A DNA stretch of 64,000 nt from an uncultured Lachnospiraceae bacterium (GCA_910579735.1 CAJTUZ010000015.1:21643-85642), one strand, 5' to 3'; shown: positions 43,758 to 53,389, numbered from the stretch's first letter. A program made the numbers and translations. Notes: a model not told the origin generated them from the sequence alone.

Positions 43758-45245
43758 TTAGTTATTTACTTCGATCTCCAGATAATCCTGTGCATCGTTC
43801 CATTTCTGTGTCCACTCAGCCATAAGGTCGTCGAATGTCTTGGAGCCTGTAGCTGCCGCTTCAACGATTTCCTGAACCTTAGCATCTCCGCCTGCGTTGA
43901 AGGAAAGTTCCGATTCACTGTTCATATCATTCAACAGTGTCTCCTCACCTGCAACTGCCGGCTGGTCAGCTACTACCGTACATCCGTCGAATGCAGAATA
44001 CATATCGGGATTCTGTCCGTTTTTGTCAACTGTGTAACCGCCTTCGTTAAAGCACCATCCGGATTCTTCCGTCATCCATTTAATGAATACCATAGCTGCC
44101 GTCTTGTTTTCATCAGAAGAGTTTACATTGATAGCGAAGTTGTAATCACCGCCTGCTGCAACATACTGTGTTCCGCCAACGGTAATCGGGAAAGGCATGT
44201 AACCGATATCATCGCCATGCTCGCCTGCTTCTACCATCTGTGCATATGCCCAGGAACCAAGTACCATAGTTCCGATCTCACCGTTGTTGATCATTGCTTT
44301 ACAGCCTTCCCAGTCAGTCGTTGTATAGTCGTCTTCTGTCAGGCCGTTTGCCACTGCATCATAAAGAATTCTGTAAAGGTTGTAGATACCTGTGTCATCA
44401 CCCGGATCGTCAAACGGATTGGCCGTATGAACGAACTTCTGGTTCTGGTATGCAGCATCACCATTTGCTACCGTACCAAGGTACGCATCCCATGCGCCCA
44501 TTGTCCAGCCTGCCGCATAGTTTGTGTAAAGCGGAATAGCATCTGTATTGTCTTTGATCTTCTGTAAGCAGTCCAGGAACTCTGTAGGAGTAGTAGGAAG
44601 CTCTGTAATGCCTGCTGCCTCAAATACTGCCTTGTTGTAAAGAACGCCCTGTGCGTTTGCCATATAAGGAACACCGTAGCTTGTGCCGCCAAACTCCCAC
44701 TGATCAGCAAAGTTGATCTCGTTTGACATATTCTCCAAAGAATCCATTGGCTGGAAGTATGTTGCCAGATCGGACTTGTCTACTGCAGGGATGAACATGA
44801 TGTCGCCCCAGTCGCCTGTAGAAAGACGAAGCAGAGAATCTTCCGCATAATCCGTTACACCTTCTGTTTCTACAGTAATGTTAGGATATACCTGATTGAA
44901 TGCTTCAACCATTGCTGCGATCGTACCGTCTTCTTCACGGTCTGTTTTGTGGTGGATCCACTTAATGGATGCCGTTAAATCCGTATAATCCGTACCAACG
45001 TTCAGCTGTGAGTACGTCGGAACACCTGTGGCTTCCGTAGAAGCGCCATCATCTGCCGCATCGTCTGCTGCAGTATCTGTTGTGTCATCCGCCGCTGTGT
45101 CATCTGCTGCCGGTGTGCTGTCTTCGGTTGTCGTATTGTCTGCTGCCGATGTGTCATTTGCCGCACCGTCATCGGAACCACAGCCGATCAATGAAAACGT
45201 CATTGCTGCTGCTAAGCTGAGCGCCAAAACTTTTTTCAGTTTCAT
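43758..45245 (-). CDS. Extracellular solute-binding lipoprotein (mannan oligosaccharide importer)
   Basis: A 495-residue lipoprotein. The signal peptide has lipobox LIGC at about 19-22. An unusually long Asp/Thr/Ala-rich linker (about 24-75) precedes a family 1 sugar-binding protein fold with QVYPNITVETEGV, YGVPYMANAQGVLYNKAVFEAAG and AAMVFIKWMTEESGWCFNEGG. The acidic linker may carry the domain beyond the cell wall. It is the first gene of the importer operon and AAGGAGG lies upstream. Mannan specificity is inferred from the GH130, epimerase, CE2 and GH113 genes around it. Confidence 0.9.
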   Translation of the reverse strand: MKLKKVLALSLAAAMTFSLIGCGSDDGAANDTSAADNTTTEDSTPAADDTAADDTTDTAADDAADDGASTEATGVPTYSQLNVGTDYTDLTASIKWIHHKTDREEDGTIAAMVEAFNQVYPNITVETEGVTDYAEDSLLRLSTGDWGDIMFIPAVDKSDLATYFQPMDSLENMSNEINFADQWEFGGTSYGVPYMANAQGVLYNKAVFEAAGITELPTTPTEFLDCLQKIKDNTDAIPLYTNYAAGWTMGAWDAYLGTVANGDAAYQNQKFVHTANPFDDPGDDTGIYNLYRILYDAVANGLTEDDYTTTDWEGCKAMINNGEIGTMVLGSWAYAQMVEAGEHGDDIGYMPFPITVGGTQYVAAGGDYNFAINVNSSDENKTAAMVFIKWMTEESGWCFNEGGYTVDKNGQNPDMYSAFDGCTVVADQPAVAGEETLLNDMNSESELSFNAGGDAKVQEIVEAAATGSKTFDDLMAEWTQKWNDAQDYLEIEVNN

Positions 45246-45691
45246 AATAAATATCCTCCTTTTTCGTTACGGGTTTCAGTTAAATAAATATTTCATTGAA
45301 GTATTTTTACTTTCAATTTCTTTTATTATTTAACTTTAATTTAAGTATACATTACTTTATTTTTTAATCATCAATCTTTCTTGTTATTAATATATCATTC
45401 TTGTCATTTTTGCCATTTTCTTCTATTTTACTAATTTTTATATATGGTTTTTGTGCATAATTAACAAGTATATCCTATGGTTTATTTAGAACTCATTGGA
45501 CACATGACAAAAATTAAGCTAAATTCGACATAATTTGCCTTAATTATTAGCTAATCCTTTTCTCGTACTTTCTTTATGATGACCTTTTTGTGGTATTATA
45601 TTCCATCCTGATGAAAATCCTGCAGAAATATAGAACATTCTTGCATTCTAACCCACATTATTGTAGAATGGGTTGCACAGGAGGATTCCAT
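45246..45691. promoter_or_regulatory. Divergent regulatory region between importer operon and AraC gene
   Basis: About 446 bp, very AT-rich. On the minus strand TATACT (45344-45349) with a TTGATG 19 bp upstream is the best promoter guess for the binding-protein gene. An imperfect palindrome around ACTTTAATTTAAGT (45334-45347) overlaps it and could be the LacI or AraC operator. The segment TTAACTT also occurs near the lacI promoter. No ORF, tRNA or riboswitch signature was recognised. Confidence 0.4.
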
Positions 45692-46588
45692 ATGGACTTT
45701 TCAGCTTCTTTTTTACAGGCAATACAAAACGAGCCGCTGCTGCCAAAGGGCATCTCACCGCTCGTCTTCCTGGGTTCTCCCTATACTGTTATAGAAGAAA
45801 CATCGCATGCTTTTTTGACCATCTTATCCGGAGGGACAATAGAAGCCCGGGATAAATACACATTTTCCCTCTTTCCGTTTGACTGCCGGATGCTTCTTTA
45901 CACCAAACGCGGCAGCGGCGCCCTGCGTATTCCAAACAAAACATACCATCTGCAGGAAGGCACGCTTCTTTATCTGAACTGTACGTCCCCTCCCTCTCTG
46001 CATTTTGAGATTTCCGGCCCGATCTGGCAGTATACGGTATTTTTCATACAAGGAGACGCACTTTCCGCTTATGAAAGACTGACGTCTTTTTCCCATGCGT
46101 TCCTTTTCACCCCTGCTCCCTATTCCGTCACCTTAGCCGGTTTGGAAAAGCTGCTGCAGCACGGAAACGGAACCGTTTTACGCAGCAAACTGACGGATTC
46201 CGAGATCCTGCACAGCATCCTTACGAATTTATGGATAGAGGGATTTCATCTGAAGACACCGGAAGAAAGGCACCCTTCCTGGTTATTGGAGATCAGACAG
46301 TCGTTAGATACATTTTTCATGGATCCGTTCAGTTTGGAAGAACTGGAAGAGCAGTATCATATCAGTAAATACCGGATCTGCCGGGAGTTTTCGGCAGCTT
46401 TCGGCCTGCCGCCGTTAAAATACCTGAACAAACGCCGGATAGAAGCGGCTCAAAACCTGCTTCTGTCCGGCGATAAGCGCATCCATGAAATTGCGGCGGA
46501 TGTCGGTTATGAAAACACGAACCACTTTATTAACTTATTTAAGAAAGAAACAGGATTGACTCCTTTGGTCTATCGAAATATGTTTTAA
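45692..46588 (+). CDS. AraC family transcriptional regulator
   Basis: A 298-residue regulator. The N-terminal cupin-like sugar-sensing half (about 20-165) includes YHLQEGTLLYLNCTSPPSLHFE. The C-terminal double helix-turn-helix (about 200-298) includes FSLEELEEQYHISKYRICREFSAAFG and IHEIAADVGYENTNHFINLFKKETGLTP. AGGAGG lies before the ATG at 45692. Its position divergent from the importer operon makes it the likely activator of that operon. It ends 10 bp from the convergent LacI gene. Confidence 0.92.
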   Translation: MDFSASFLQAIQNEPLLPKGISPLVFLGSPYTVIEETSHAFLTILSGGTIEARDKYTFSLFPFDCRMLLYTKRGSGALRIPNKTYHLQEGTLLYLNCTSPPSLHFEISGPIWQYTVFFIQGDALSAYERLTSFSHAFLFTPAPYSVTLAGLEKLLQHGNGTVLRSKLTDSEILHSILTNLWIEGFHLKTPEERHPSWLLEIRQSLDTFFMDPFSLEELEEQYHISKYRICREFSAAFGLPPLKYLNKRRIEAAQNLLLSGDKRIHEIAADVGYENTNHFINLFKKETGLTPLVYRNMF

Positions 46589-46598
46589 GACGCAGACG

Positions 46599-47630
46599 CT
46601 ATTTCCTGCACTTTGCCACGCTGTCTTTATACTCGATCCGGCCTTCCACGATCAGAACGCCCTGTTTGTAATGCTCTCCGGATATTTTACGAATGATATT
46701 GCGGACCGTCTTCCTGGCCATTTCCGTCATATCCACCTCGTAACTCGTAATGCGGATGTCACATAATCCCGGCGGCTGGTAATTATCGTAACCGACCACG
46801 GAAACATCCTCCGGCACGCGGTATCCTTTTTCTTCCAACTTATTGATCAGCAGAGCCGCCGCCACATCACAGTTGCAGACAAACGCCGTCGGCATTTCCT
46901 CCGGCAGTTTTATCTCAAAGCCGCCGTCGGTCCGCCCGGTTTCCGAATCTCGATCCTCCAGTATCCATTCCTTTCTGATGTCCACACCATGCTCCAACAA
47001 TGATCTGGCATAACCGAAATATCTGTCCGTAATGCTTCCCGTATATAACAGGTTCCCGACAAAGGCGATATCTTTATGTCCCATTCCAAACAGATAATTG
47101 GTCATCTTATACATCCCGAAATAACTGTTGGAAATGACTGCGTCACACGTTCCGTTCTTATCATAAAAATCCAGATAAATAAACGGCAGCGATGCATATT
47201 CATGCAGGCGGAGCAGATATTCCTCCTCCAAAAGACCCAGAATGATCAGTCCGTCCGCTCTTTTTTCCTGTAAAAGCTTGGGCATGACGCAGTTACGCTC
47301 ATCTTCCGCTTCCAGTACCTCCAGCATGGTAAAACAGCCTTTTTGCACTGCTGCCTTCGCCACTTCCTGATACAATTCCCAATAAAAGGAATTATACTTA
47401 TCCAGAAAACGGCTGGATATCACGACACCGATATCATAGCTGATATCCGTTTTGACACGTTCCTGATAGATGGCCGAATTGGTCTTGTACCCCATCTCTT
47501 CCGCCTGTTTTTTGATCCTGGCACGCAGTTCTTCACTGACCCCTTTTTGATTGGACAGCGCCTTGGATACCGTAACCGTGCTGACTCCTATTACTTTCGC
47601 TATATCTGCCATTTTTACCGCTTTTGCCAT
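46599..47630 (-). CDS. LacI family transcriptional regulator
   Basis: A 343-residue regulator. The N-terminal helix-turn-helix and hinge helix are visible in VKMADIAKVIGVSTVTVSKAL and LRARIKKQAEEMGYKTN. A periplasmic-binding-protein-like effector domain follows (IGVVISSRFLD, ADGLIILGLL, FVCNCDVAAALLINKL, SVVGYDNY). It probably senses a mannan sugar and controls the importer and phosphorolysis genes. Its 5' leader carries a long hairpin, and GAGG precedes the ATG. Confidence 0.92.
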   Translation of the reverse strand: MAKAVKMADIAKVIGVSTVTVSKALSNQKGVSEELRARIKKQAEEMGYKTNSAIYQERVKTDISYDIGVVISSRFLDKYNSFYWELYQEVAKAAVQKGCFTMLEVLEAEDERNCVMPKLLQEKRADGLIILGLLEEEYLLRLHEYASLPFIYLDFYDKNGTCDAVISNSYFGMYKMTNYLFGMGHKDIAFVGNLLYTGSITDRYFGYARSLLEHGVDIRKEWILEDRDSETGRTDGGFEIKLPEEMPTAFVCNCDVAAALLINKLEEKGYRVPEDVSVVGYDNYQPPGLCDIRITSYEVDMTEMARKTVRNIIRKISGEHYKQGVLIVEGRIEYKDSVAKCRK

Positions 47631-47667
47631 GTCACGACCTCTGTCTCCTGTTTAACGCCAGACAATC

Positions 47668-47725
47668 GCACCCCTGAAAAAACGGAGCGCGGAACAAAGC
47701 TTCTACCCGTTTTTTTCAGGGGTGC
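47668..47725 (-). promoter_or_regulatory. Long leader hairpin in lacI 5' UTR
   Basis: Arms 47668-47685 and 47707-47725 (GCACCCCTGAAAAAACGG and its complement, one extra base) form a stem of about 18 bp 38 bp upstream of the lacI start. The AAAAAACGG...CCGTTTTTT part resembles a terminator, so it may act as an attenuator or stabilise the mRNA. Confidence 0.6.
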
Positions 47726-47762
47726 AGCTACCTGGTGTTTACATTTTAATCACTTAACTTAA

Positions 47763-47790
47763 ATTATAAAGTAATCCGCGAAATTGTCAA
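47763..47790 (-). promoter_or_regulatory. Promoter of the LacI-type regulator gene
   Basis: TTGACA (47785-47790), a 16-bp spacer and TATAAT (47763-47768) on the minus strand. It lies between element copy C and the lacI leader hairpin. TTAAGTTAAG just downstream of the -10 box may be an operator half-site. Confidence 0.7.
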
Positions 47791-47821
47791 CAGGCAGAGT
47801 CGATATTTAAAAAAATGTTGA

Positions 47822-48000
47822 CCGGCAGCGTGGAGCCGGGCGAGCGGTATACAAATCCTTTGGCGGCACGCTCCCGCTCCGTGAAAAGGCGCAGCGGTAC
47901 TAAGTTCAAACCGCATAGAATGCAGTTTTCACTAAGTGCCGGCGCTTTTCAAGGGCCTTCGCAGGAATTGTATACCGTTCTCCCGGCTCTCCGCTGCCGG
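47822..48000 (-). repeat. Dispersed structured element, copy C
   Basis: Arms 47822-47859 and 47963-48000 are complementary over 38 bp with a few mismatches. Read on the minus strand, the core is AAGGCCCTTGAAAAGCGC, CGGCACTTAGTG, a variable hairpin, ACTTAGTACCG, CTGCGCCTTTTCACGGAGC and GCGGGAGCGTGCC. The inner stem GAAAAGCGC/GCGCCTTTTC differs from other copies but still pairs. This copy lacks the TTTCTGCT clasp. It starts 17 bp after the histidine kinase stop and ends 31 bp before the lacI promoter. Confidence 0.8.
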
Positions 48001-48016
48001 CTTCCGTATTGGTATG

Positions 48017-49291
48017 CTATGTGGAAAAGACCAGTACAAAGCACATACCGTCCTCTTCCGGCTGTGCGAAGATCTCACCGTGCATCTTTAACATGATCTC
48101 GCGGCAGATGTAGAGTCCTAGGCCGTTTCCTTCCTGTGTCCCGGCGTTGCTTCCGCGGTAGAAGCTGTCGAAAAGATGCGGTAATTCTTCCGTTTTGACA
48201 GGATTTCCGCTATTTTTGATCCGTATGAGCTGGCAGTCTTCTTCCTCTGTAACAGTTATGTCAATCGACTTCCCATCGCCGTATTTAATCGCATTCTCCA
48301 TAATATTTTCCACTGCCTCAAAAGCTCTGTCCATGTCGCCGGAAATCAGTTTGTTTTCAAAGGGTGCAACCGTGAACTTAATCATCAACAGCCTGCATCT
48401 TGGCACATAATATTCTTTTATCATGGAAACGAGGTCTTCCAAATAAAATTCCGCATTCTCCACTTCGATGGGAACGATCTCTTCGCTCGATGTCTGCACG
48501 ATTTTTTTCACAAACTCCTCTATTTCTTCCGAAAGCCGCCTTATCTGCATAACGGCATGGCGTTTCTCTTCTCTGCTGTCATACAGATCCTCTTCCAGGG
48601 CCCTCGCATAGAGTTTGATACTGTTAAGCGGCGTCTTGATATCGTGGGAAACGGATAAAAGCAGCATTTTCTTTTCCCGTTCGAGCTGCAGCGTCTTCTT
48701 TCTCGACGCCTGCAAATGATCCCGCAGCATGGAAATGCCCCAGATAAATTTCCCGAAAAAACGGTTTCTATTTTCTTCTATCTCCATCTGTATATGCCCT
48801 TTGGCAAGATCATACGGCAGACTGCTCAGCGCCGCAAACGGCTTCAATATGCGGTTTCTTATATAGACTAATATAGTCAATACAAAAAGAACGACCGCTG
48901 TGAGCAGTCCTTCCATAATCCGCAGAAACTCTTTATTTTTTGGCAGACTGCCATAGTCAAACCGCACCAGTCCCAAAACGGTTTGATCCGCCATAAGCGG
49001 CTCGATATGAACCGATGAACCGTTATGATGCCGCAGAAAATCTGCCGCCGCGCCGGCATCTCCAAGCTTTTCATACGGCAGAAATGAAACCTCTCTGATC
49101 TGCCCTTCTTCCTGCAGATCAGGCATGGAAAAACCCTGCTTTTCTTCCATGCCTCTCATCATCCTGTTCACTTCTACCAGATACGCCCTGCCCGCTTCGT
49201 TCTCCTGCCTGCTCCACAGAAATTCCGTCGTAAGAAGCAGCAAAAGCCAGAAAATGCAGACGCCTGCCATGATCCCGTTAATTTTCTTCAT
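48017..49291 (-). CDS. Sensor histidine kinase
   Basis: A 424-residue kinase with two transmembrane helices (about 8-25 and 128-148) around an outer domain of about 100 residues. A HAMP-like stretch follows, then the H-box LLSVSHDIKTPLNSIKLY and the ATPase domain with N-box ENIMENAIKYGD, NSGNP, and GNGLGLYICREIM. It overlaps its response regulator gene by 14 bp. With the ABC ATPase and FtsX permease upstream it forms an antimicrobial-peptide-sensing type module. The outer domain is larger than in true BceS kinases, so it may sense its ligand itself. Confidence 0.93.
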   Translation of the reverse strand: MKKINGIMAGVCIFWLLLLLTTEFLWSRQENEAGRAYLVEVNRMMRGMEEKQGFSMPDLQEEGQIREVSFLPYEKLGDAGAAADFLRHHNGSSVHIEPLMADQTVLGLVRFDYGSLPKNKEFLRIMEGLLTAVVLFVLTILVYIRNRILKPFAALSSLPYDLAKGHIQMEIEENRNRFFGKFIWGISMLRDHLQASRKKTLQLEREKKMLLLSVSHDIKTPLNSIKLYARALEEDLYDSREEKRHAVMQIRRLSEEIEEFVKKIVQTSSEEIVPIEVENAEFYLEDLVSMIKEYYVPRCRLLMIKFTVAPFENKLISGDMDRAFEAVENIMENAIKYGDGKSIDITVTEEEDCQLIRIKNSGNPVKTEELPHLFDSFYRGSNAGTQEGNGLGLYICREIMLKMHGEIFAQPEEDGMCFVLVFST

Positions 49292-49958
49292 ATCTGTAAC
49301 CTACGCCCCATACCGTTTTGATCCGTTCCGGTTTCGCCGGATTGTCTTCGATCTTATCCCGCAGCATCTTAATATGCACCGTAAGCGTCTGACTCTCACT
49401 GAAACTGTCCGCCCCCCAGATCCTGTCAAACAGATATTCCTTATTCAGCGTCCTGCCCGGATTCTCCACGAGCACAAGCAAAAGCTCATATTCCTTTCCC
49501 GTCACTACGACCTCTTTTTCGTGCAGATATACCCGTTTCGCCTCTTTGTCAATAGAAAGCGAGCCGGATACGAGCAGCACATTTTCCCTTTTCAGATCAT
49601 AATTCCTCCGCATCAGGGCATTGATCTTGGCTAAAAGGATATCCATATCGACAGATTTTTCCATATAATCATCCGCCCCCAGCGCAAATCCGTTCATCTT
49701 ATCTTCCTTATCCGCACGGGCGCTCATGATCAGAACCGGTACGTTGCTCTTTTTGCGGACCGCCGCACAAAAGGCAAACCCATCTATTCCCGGCAGCATG
49801 ATATCCAACAGGATCAGCTTCGTCCTGTCCTTTTCCAGAAAGTCAAGCGCCTCTTCTCCGCTTGTCTTCTTCACGACCTGATACCCTGCACGCTTTAAAA
49901 AAGCTGCAATCAGCTCCGCCAGTTCTACATGATCTTCTACCAGTAAAATATCTGTCAT
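49278..49958 (-). CDS. OmpR family response regulator
   Basis: A 226-residue regulator. The receiver (about 1-115) has acidic residues in LVEDH, the phosphorylated Asp in LILLDIMLPG, and Lys in DDYMEKSV. The C-terminal winged helix has VVVTGKEYELLLVLVENPGRTL and LTVHIKMLRDKIEDNP ending in VWGVGYRYE. The ATG at 49956-49958 follows AGGGA and is 7 bp after the ABC ATPase stop. Partner kinase: the overlapping downstream gene. It most likely controls the ABC genes upstream. Confidence 0.94.
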   Translation of the reverse strand: MTDILLVEDHVELAELIAAFLKRAGYQVVKKTSGEEALDFLEKDRTKLILLDIMLPGIDGFAFCAAVRKKSNVPVLIMSARADKEDKMNGFALGADDYMEKSVDMDILLAKINALMRRNYDLKRENVLLVSGSLSIDKEAKRVYLHEKEVVVTGKEYELLLVLVENPGRTLNKEYLFDRIWGADSFSESQTLTVHIKMLRDKIEDNPAKPERIKTVWGVGYRYEEN

Positions 49959-49965
49959 TCCCTGC

Positions 49966-50736
49966 CTACCATCCCATTTCCAAAAGCCACCCCGACAATT
50001 TTCTTTCCCTGTCCCTGACTTCGCTTCCTTCTGTAAATTTTCCAAGCGCCATCTCACCTTTGATATTGCCGTCTTCTATATAAAGCACTCTGTCGCTCTT
50101 TGCCGCCACCTTTGCATCATGCGTTACCAGCATGACCGTTGTTCCCTCTGCGTTGATACGGTTCAGCTCCCGCATGACTTCCCTGGAATTCTGCTGGTTC
50201 AGGGCGCCTGTCGGCTCATCGGCAAAAATCATTTTCGGTTCATTGATGAGACTCCTGCAAATGCAGGCGCGCTGCGCCTCTCCGCCGGACACTTCCGTAA
50301 CGTCATTCTCCGCTATATCCAGAATATTCAATTTCCGCATCAGCTCTCCGGCCTGCTCATTGATCTGGGCGCGGCTTCTTTTTCCTGCCCCTTCATTCGC
50401 CTGATAGGCCGGTAAAATAATATTATCATAAATCGTCAGATTTTTTAACAGATACATCTGCTGAAAAATGAAACCCATCTGTGTCAGGCGCACCCTGCTC
50501 ATTTCTCTGGCGGATAACTGTCCGATCTCCTGACCGAAAAACTCCACTTTTCCGGCGCTGGCCTTATCCATACCGCTGACTGTATACAGCAGCGTAGATT
50601 TTCCGGAACCCGAAGGCCCCATGACCGCTACCATTTCTCCCTCTTTCACTGTCAGATTCACATTCCGCAGCACATTGTTCGGCCGCTTATTTACAATATA
50701 CGTCTTACACAAGTCCTTTACTTCCAGTCCGTTCAT
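49966..50736 (-). CDS. ABC transporter ATP-binding protein (Bce/MacB type)
   Basis: A 256-residue ATPase. Walker A GPSGSGKST is at about 38-46, the Q-loop FQQMYLL, the signature EVSGGEAQR (variant of LSGGQ), Walker B MIFADEPTGALN, and the switch His in VTHDAKVA. It has a 25-residue C-terminal extension. GGAGAA lies before the ATG at 50734-50736. It pairs with the FtsX-type permease just upstream and is followed by the response regulator after 7 bp, so all four genes form one operon. Confidence 0.92.
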   Translation of the reverse strand: MNGLEVKDLCKTYIVNKRPNNVLRNVNLTVKEGEMVAVMGPSGSGKSTLLYTVSGMDKASAGKVEFFGQEIGQLSAREMSRVRLTQMGFIFQQMYLLKNLTIYDNIILPAYQANEGAGKRSRAQINEQAGELMRKLNILDIAENDVTEVSGGEAQRACICRSLINEPKMIFADEPTGALNQQNSREVMRELNRINAEGTTVMLVTHDAKVAAKSDRVLYIEDGNIKGEMALGKFTEGSEVRDRERKLSGWLLEMGW

Positions 50737-50818
50737 TTGCAATTCTCCTTTTCCATAGCAGATGTTTCTCCCATAATCTGCATTTTATGCTGTCCCCGCC
50801 GTGCAAACCGGCAGTTTT

Positions 50819-53200
50819 CTATTCAATTGTATTGATCTCCTTTAGATCCACTTTCTTCACCTCCGCCGCACAAAGATATGACGCAGCTCCCGTTGCCAAG
50901 ATCAGGATAAGCGGATAGATCAGATATGTTTCGAGCGGATTTCTCACTAACGCTATCTTGGTAGCGCCCATGACGGAAAAAACTGCTCCGATCAGGACAG
51001 AGTCCAGTATGCCTGTCAAAAGCGTCCCTGCCAAGATGGAAATGACTAAAACAATAACGATCCGTATGCTCTGCCATCCTCTGATCGTCCGATCGGCAAA
51101 TCCGATACTCTTTAACATGGCAATTTCTCCATGTTCTCTCGCGATCAGTGTCTTTACCATTAAAACCGTGATCAGTATATTCAGGAAAAGCACTATCACC
51201 GTGATAAACAACTGCAGCGTATCCAGCTGCTCCATAATACCTACCATGGAGTTCATCCACTCTCCGGAAGTTTTGATCTTATAATCCGGAAAAATGCCCT
51301 GCAGACGTTCCTGCATTTTTTCCATCTCCCGCTCTTCCTCCAGCAATACCTGAAATGCAAGTGTGCCGCCTATCTGGTAAGGCATCTTCGCCGCCCTGCC
51401 GACCCGTATGCCGTATCCCATATTCATCATACTCTGATACGTTCCCGTGATGATAAATTCCTTTTCTCCCTCCGGAAACTGATAATACAGGGAATCCCCA
51501 ATGGAAACCCCCAGATCCTCCGCCGTTTTCTCGGTTACCATGACCTCATTATCCAGAACGGGAAGACTCCCCTCTAAAACATCATAATCATCTTCACTTT
51601 TACCGATCTGCTGCATTGTATAAGTCGTATTTGACATCTGCTTTTCTATATCGGTCCCATAACAGGGCAGTGTATACCACAATTCTACCCATACCTCCGC
51701 CCTGATTCCTTCATCTTCCAGCTTTTCCCTGATTTCCTGCATTTCGGCCTTTATAAGCGTATCATCCTTTTGTGCTATATACGCTTCCGCGTGTCCGGTA
51801 TCAATATAGAAAGAAGACGGCTGCACACTGAAATTACGCACGATATTTTCATCTTTTAACGTATGCACCGCAGTCAGCGGCAGCAATATTTCCAGTGTGC
51901 CGATACAGAATATAACTGCCAATACCAGATACCGCCTCATATGAGCGGCAACATCATTACAGGCCAAATAAACGCTTGGGCACATCCATTTTTGCTTATG
52001 AAGACTGAGTTTTCCGCCTGTATTGTATCGTTCCCCGTTCCCGCCGTTACGGATCGCTTCGATCGCCGTATATTTTCTGATTTTCCCCGTACAGCTGTAG
52101 CAAAAACCGACTACGATCAGAACAATCAGTCCCGAACAGGCTAAATTAATGATCATTCCGCTTCCATCCTGTAATGCCACAAACCGTTCCATCACGCGGG
52201 AAAGCAATAAATCTCCAAACGGAATACTGAGTGCCGTCCCCGCCGCCGCTCCGACAAGCGCAATTGCAAAATATTTTAACAGATAAATTCCCTTGATCCG
52301 GATATCCCGGATGCCGATCGCCTTCATGATACCGATCTCCTTATAGTCTTCCTGTAGGGTAAATACGATCGTAAACCGCAGTATCAAAAAAGAGATCAGG
52401 ATCATACAGATACCGGCCACGACCAGAATCCCGGCCATCAGCATATCGAAAAAATAACACATCTTCAGTATCGATTTTTCAACGGTCATAATGTTCTCTA
52501 TATTTTGTTTCTTTAATTCTTTTAAGAAACTCTCTGCATCCGAACAGTTAATTTGATAATATAATGTATGATATCTTGCCTGCTCCCCCATCAGTATCTC
52601 ATAATCTTCTTTCCCTATGATCAGGCGCTTCGCCCCGATCATTTCCGCTCCTAAGACCGCATCCTTCATAATGGACGCGATCGTAAATTCCATAGTTTTT
52701 CCCGGGCCGCTTATCTGTATGCGGTCGCCCTTTTTCAGACCGTTCAGCTCCGCCTGCTGCCTGGGAAGCGCTATTTCACCGGGATTTAAGGCAAGGGGCC
52801 GGTCCTTTTCATCAAAAACCTTTGAAAAAATCTCCGGAACAGCCTCTATCATGAGCAGATTGCCTTTTTCATAAACATGTTTATCCGGATCATCCGCACA
52901 GGAAACAATCTCTATTTCATCCTCTACAAGCGTATACATATCCTGTACTTCGTACTCCGTCACGTAAGAACAGTCCTCAAGAAACGCATCTAACGGACTG
53001 CTCTTTGTCTCGCTTAAAACCATCATGACGCAGTCAGGAACTTTGGCGACTTCAAAAAAATTGTCCACTGCGCCGGTAATGGTGACAAAATTGTTCACGC
53101 TTGCCGCCAGAAAAGTCGTTGCCAGCAGAATAAATAAAAACAAAATAATGTTCATCGTACGCTTTCTTTTTAAATCTTTCCGCAATATATGTAACAGCAT
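50819..53200 (-). CDS. FtsX-like ABC permease
   Basis: A 793-residue permease. Helix 1 is at about 17-37, a large outer domain spans about 45-250, three helices lie at about 255-370, then comes a second FtsX half with a helix near 425, an outer domain (about 445-665) and three final helices. The two-FtsX layout fits exporters or detox systems for antimicrobial peptides and lipoproteins. AAAGGAG precedes the ATG. It heads the permease-ATPase-regulator-kinase operon. True BceB proteins have one large loop, so this is only Bce-like. Confidence 0.88.
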   Translation of the reverse strand: MLLHILRKDLKRKRTMNIILFLFILLATTFLAASVNNFVTITGAVDNFFEVAKVPDCVMMVLSETKSSPLDAFLEDCSYVTEYEVQDMYTLVEDEIEIVSCADDPDKHVYEKGNLLMIEAVPEIFSKVFDEKDRPLALNPGEIALPRQQAELNGLKKGDRIQISGPGKTMEFTIASIMKDAVLGAEMIGAKRLIIGKEDYEILMGEQARYHTLYYQINCSDAESFLKELKKQNIENIMTVEKSILKMCYFFDMLMAGILVVAGICMILISFLILRFTIVFTLQEDYKEIGIMKAIGIRDIRIKGIYLLKYFAIALVGAAAGTALSIPFGDLLLSRVMERFVALQDGSGMIINLACSGLIVLIVVGFCYSCTGKIRKYTAIEAIRNGGNGERYNTGGKLSLHKQKWMCPSVYLACNDVAAHMRRYLVLAVIFCIGTLEILLPLTAVHTLKDENIVRNFSVQPSSFYIDTGHAEAYIAQKDDTLIKAEMQEIREKLEDEGIRAEVWVELWYTLPCYGTDIEKQMSNTTYTMQQIGKSEDDYDVLEGSLPVLDNEVMVTEKTAEDLGVSIGDSLYYQFPEGEKEFIITGTYQSMMNMGYGIRVGRAAKMPYQIGGTLAFQVLLEEEREMEKMQERLQGIFPDYKIKTSGEWMNSMVGIMEQLDTLQLFITVIVLFLNILITVLMVKTLIAREHGEIAMLKSIGFADRTIRGWQSIRIVIVLVISILAGTLLTGILDSVLIGAVFSVMGATKIALVRNPLETYLIYPLILILATGAASYLCAAEVKKVDLKEINTIE

Positions 53201-53364
53201 GATCTTTCTCCTTTTTATCTTTGTTTTGGTGTACAGGAGTATTATAAAACAGGAATTATTAAAAAATCCTTAAAATTACAAAAGAAAGTTACCTTTATTT
53301 TCGAACATTCCGATCATTGTCTGTCACCGGTACGCTACATTTTAACCACAATTTACCTCTTTAC

Positions 53365-53389
53365 TTTTCGAACATTTGTTTTGTATAAT
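53365..53389 (+). promoter_or_regulatory. Promoter with LexA-box-like element before small ORF
   Basis: TATAAT (53384-53389) is preceded by CGAACATTTGTTTT (53369-53382), close to the Gram-positive LexA box CGAACRNRYGTTYC with two mismatches. A second TTTTCGAACATT lies at 53298-53309. DNA-damage control of the small gene is possible but not proven. Confidence 0.4.

Noticed and set aside
48017..53200. True BceRS-BceAB bacitracin module
   Set aside because: The kinase has a sizeable outer domain and the permease has two FtsX halves with two large loops, unlike BceS and BceB, so only Bce-like is stated.
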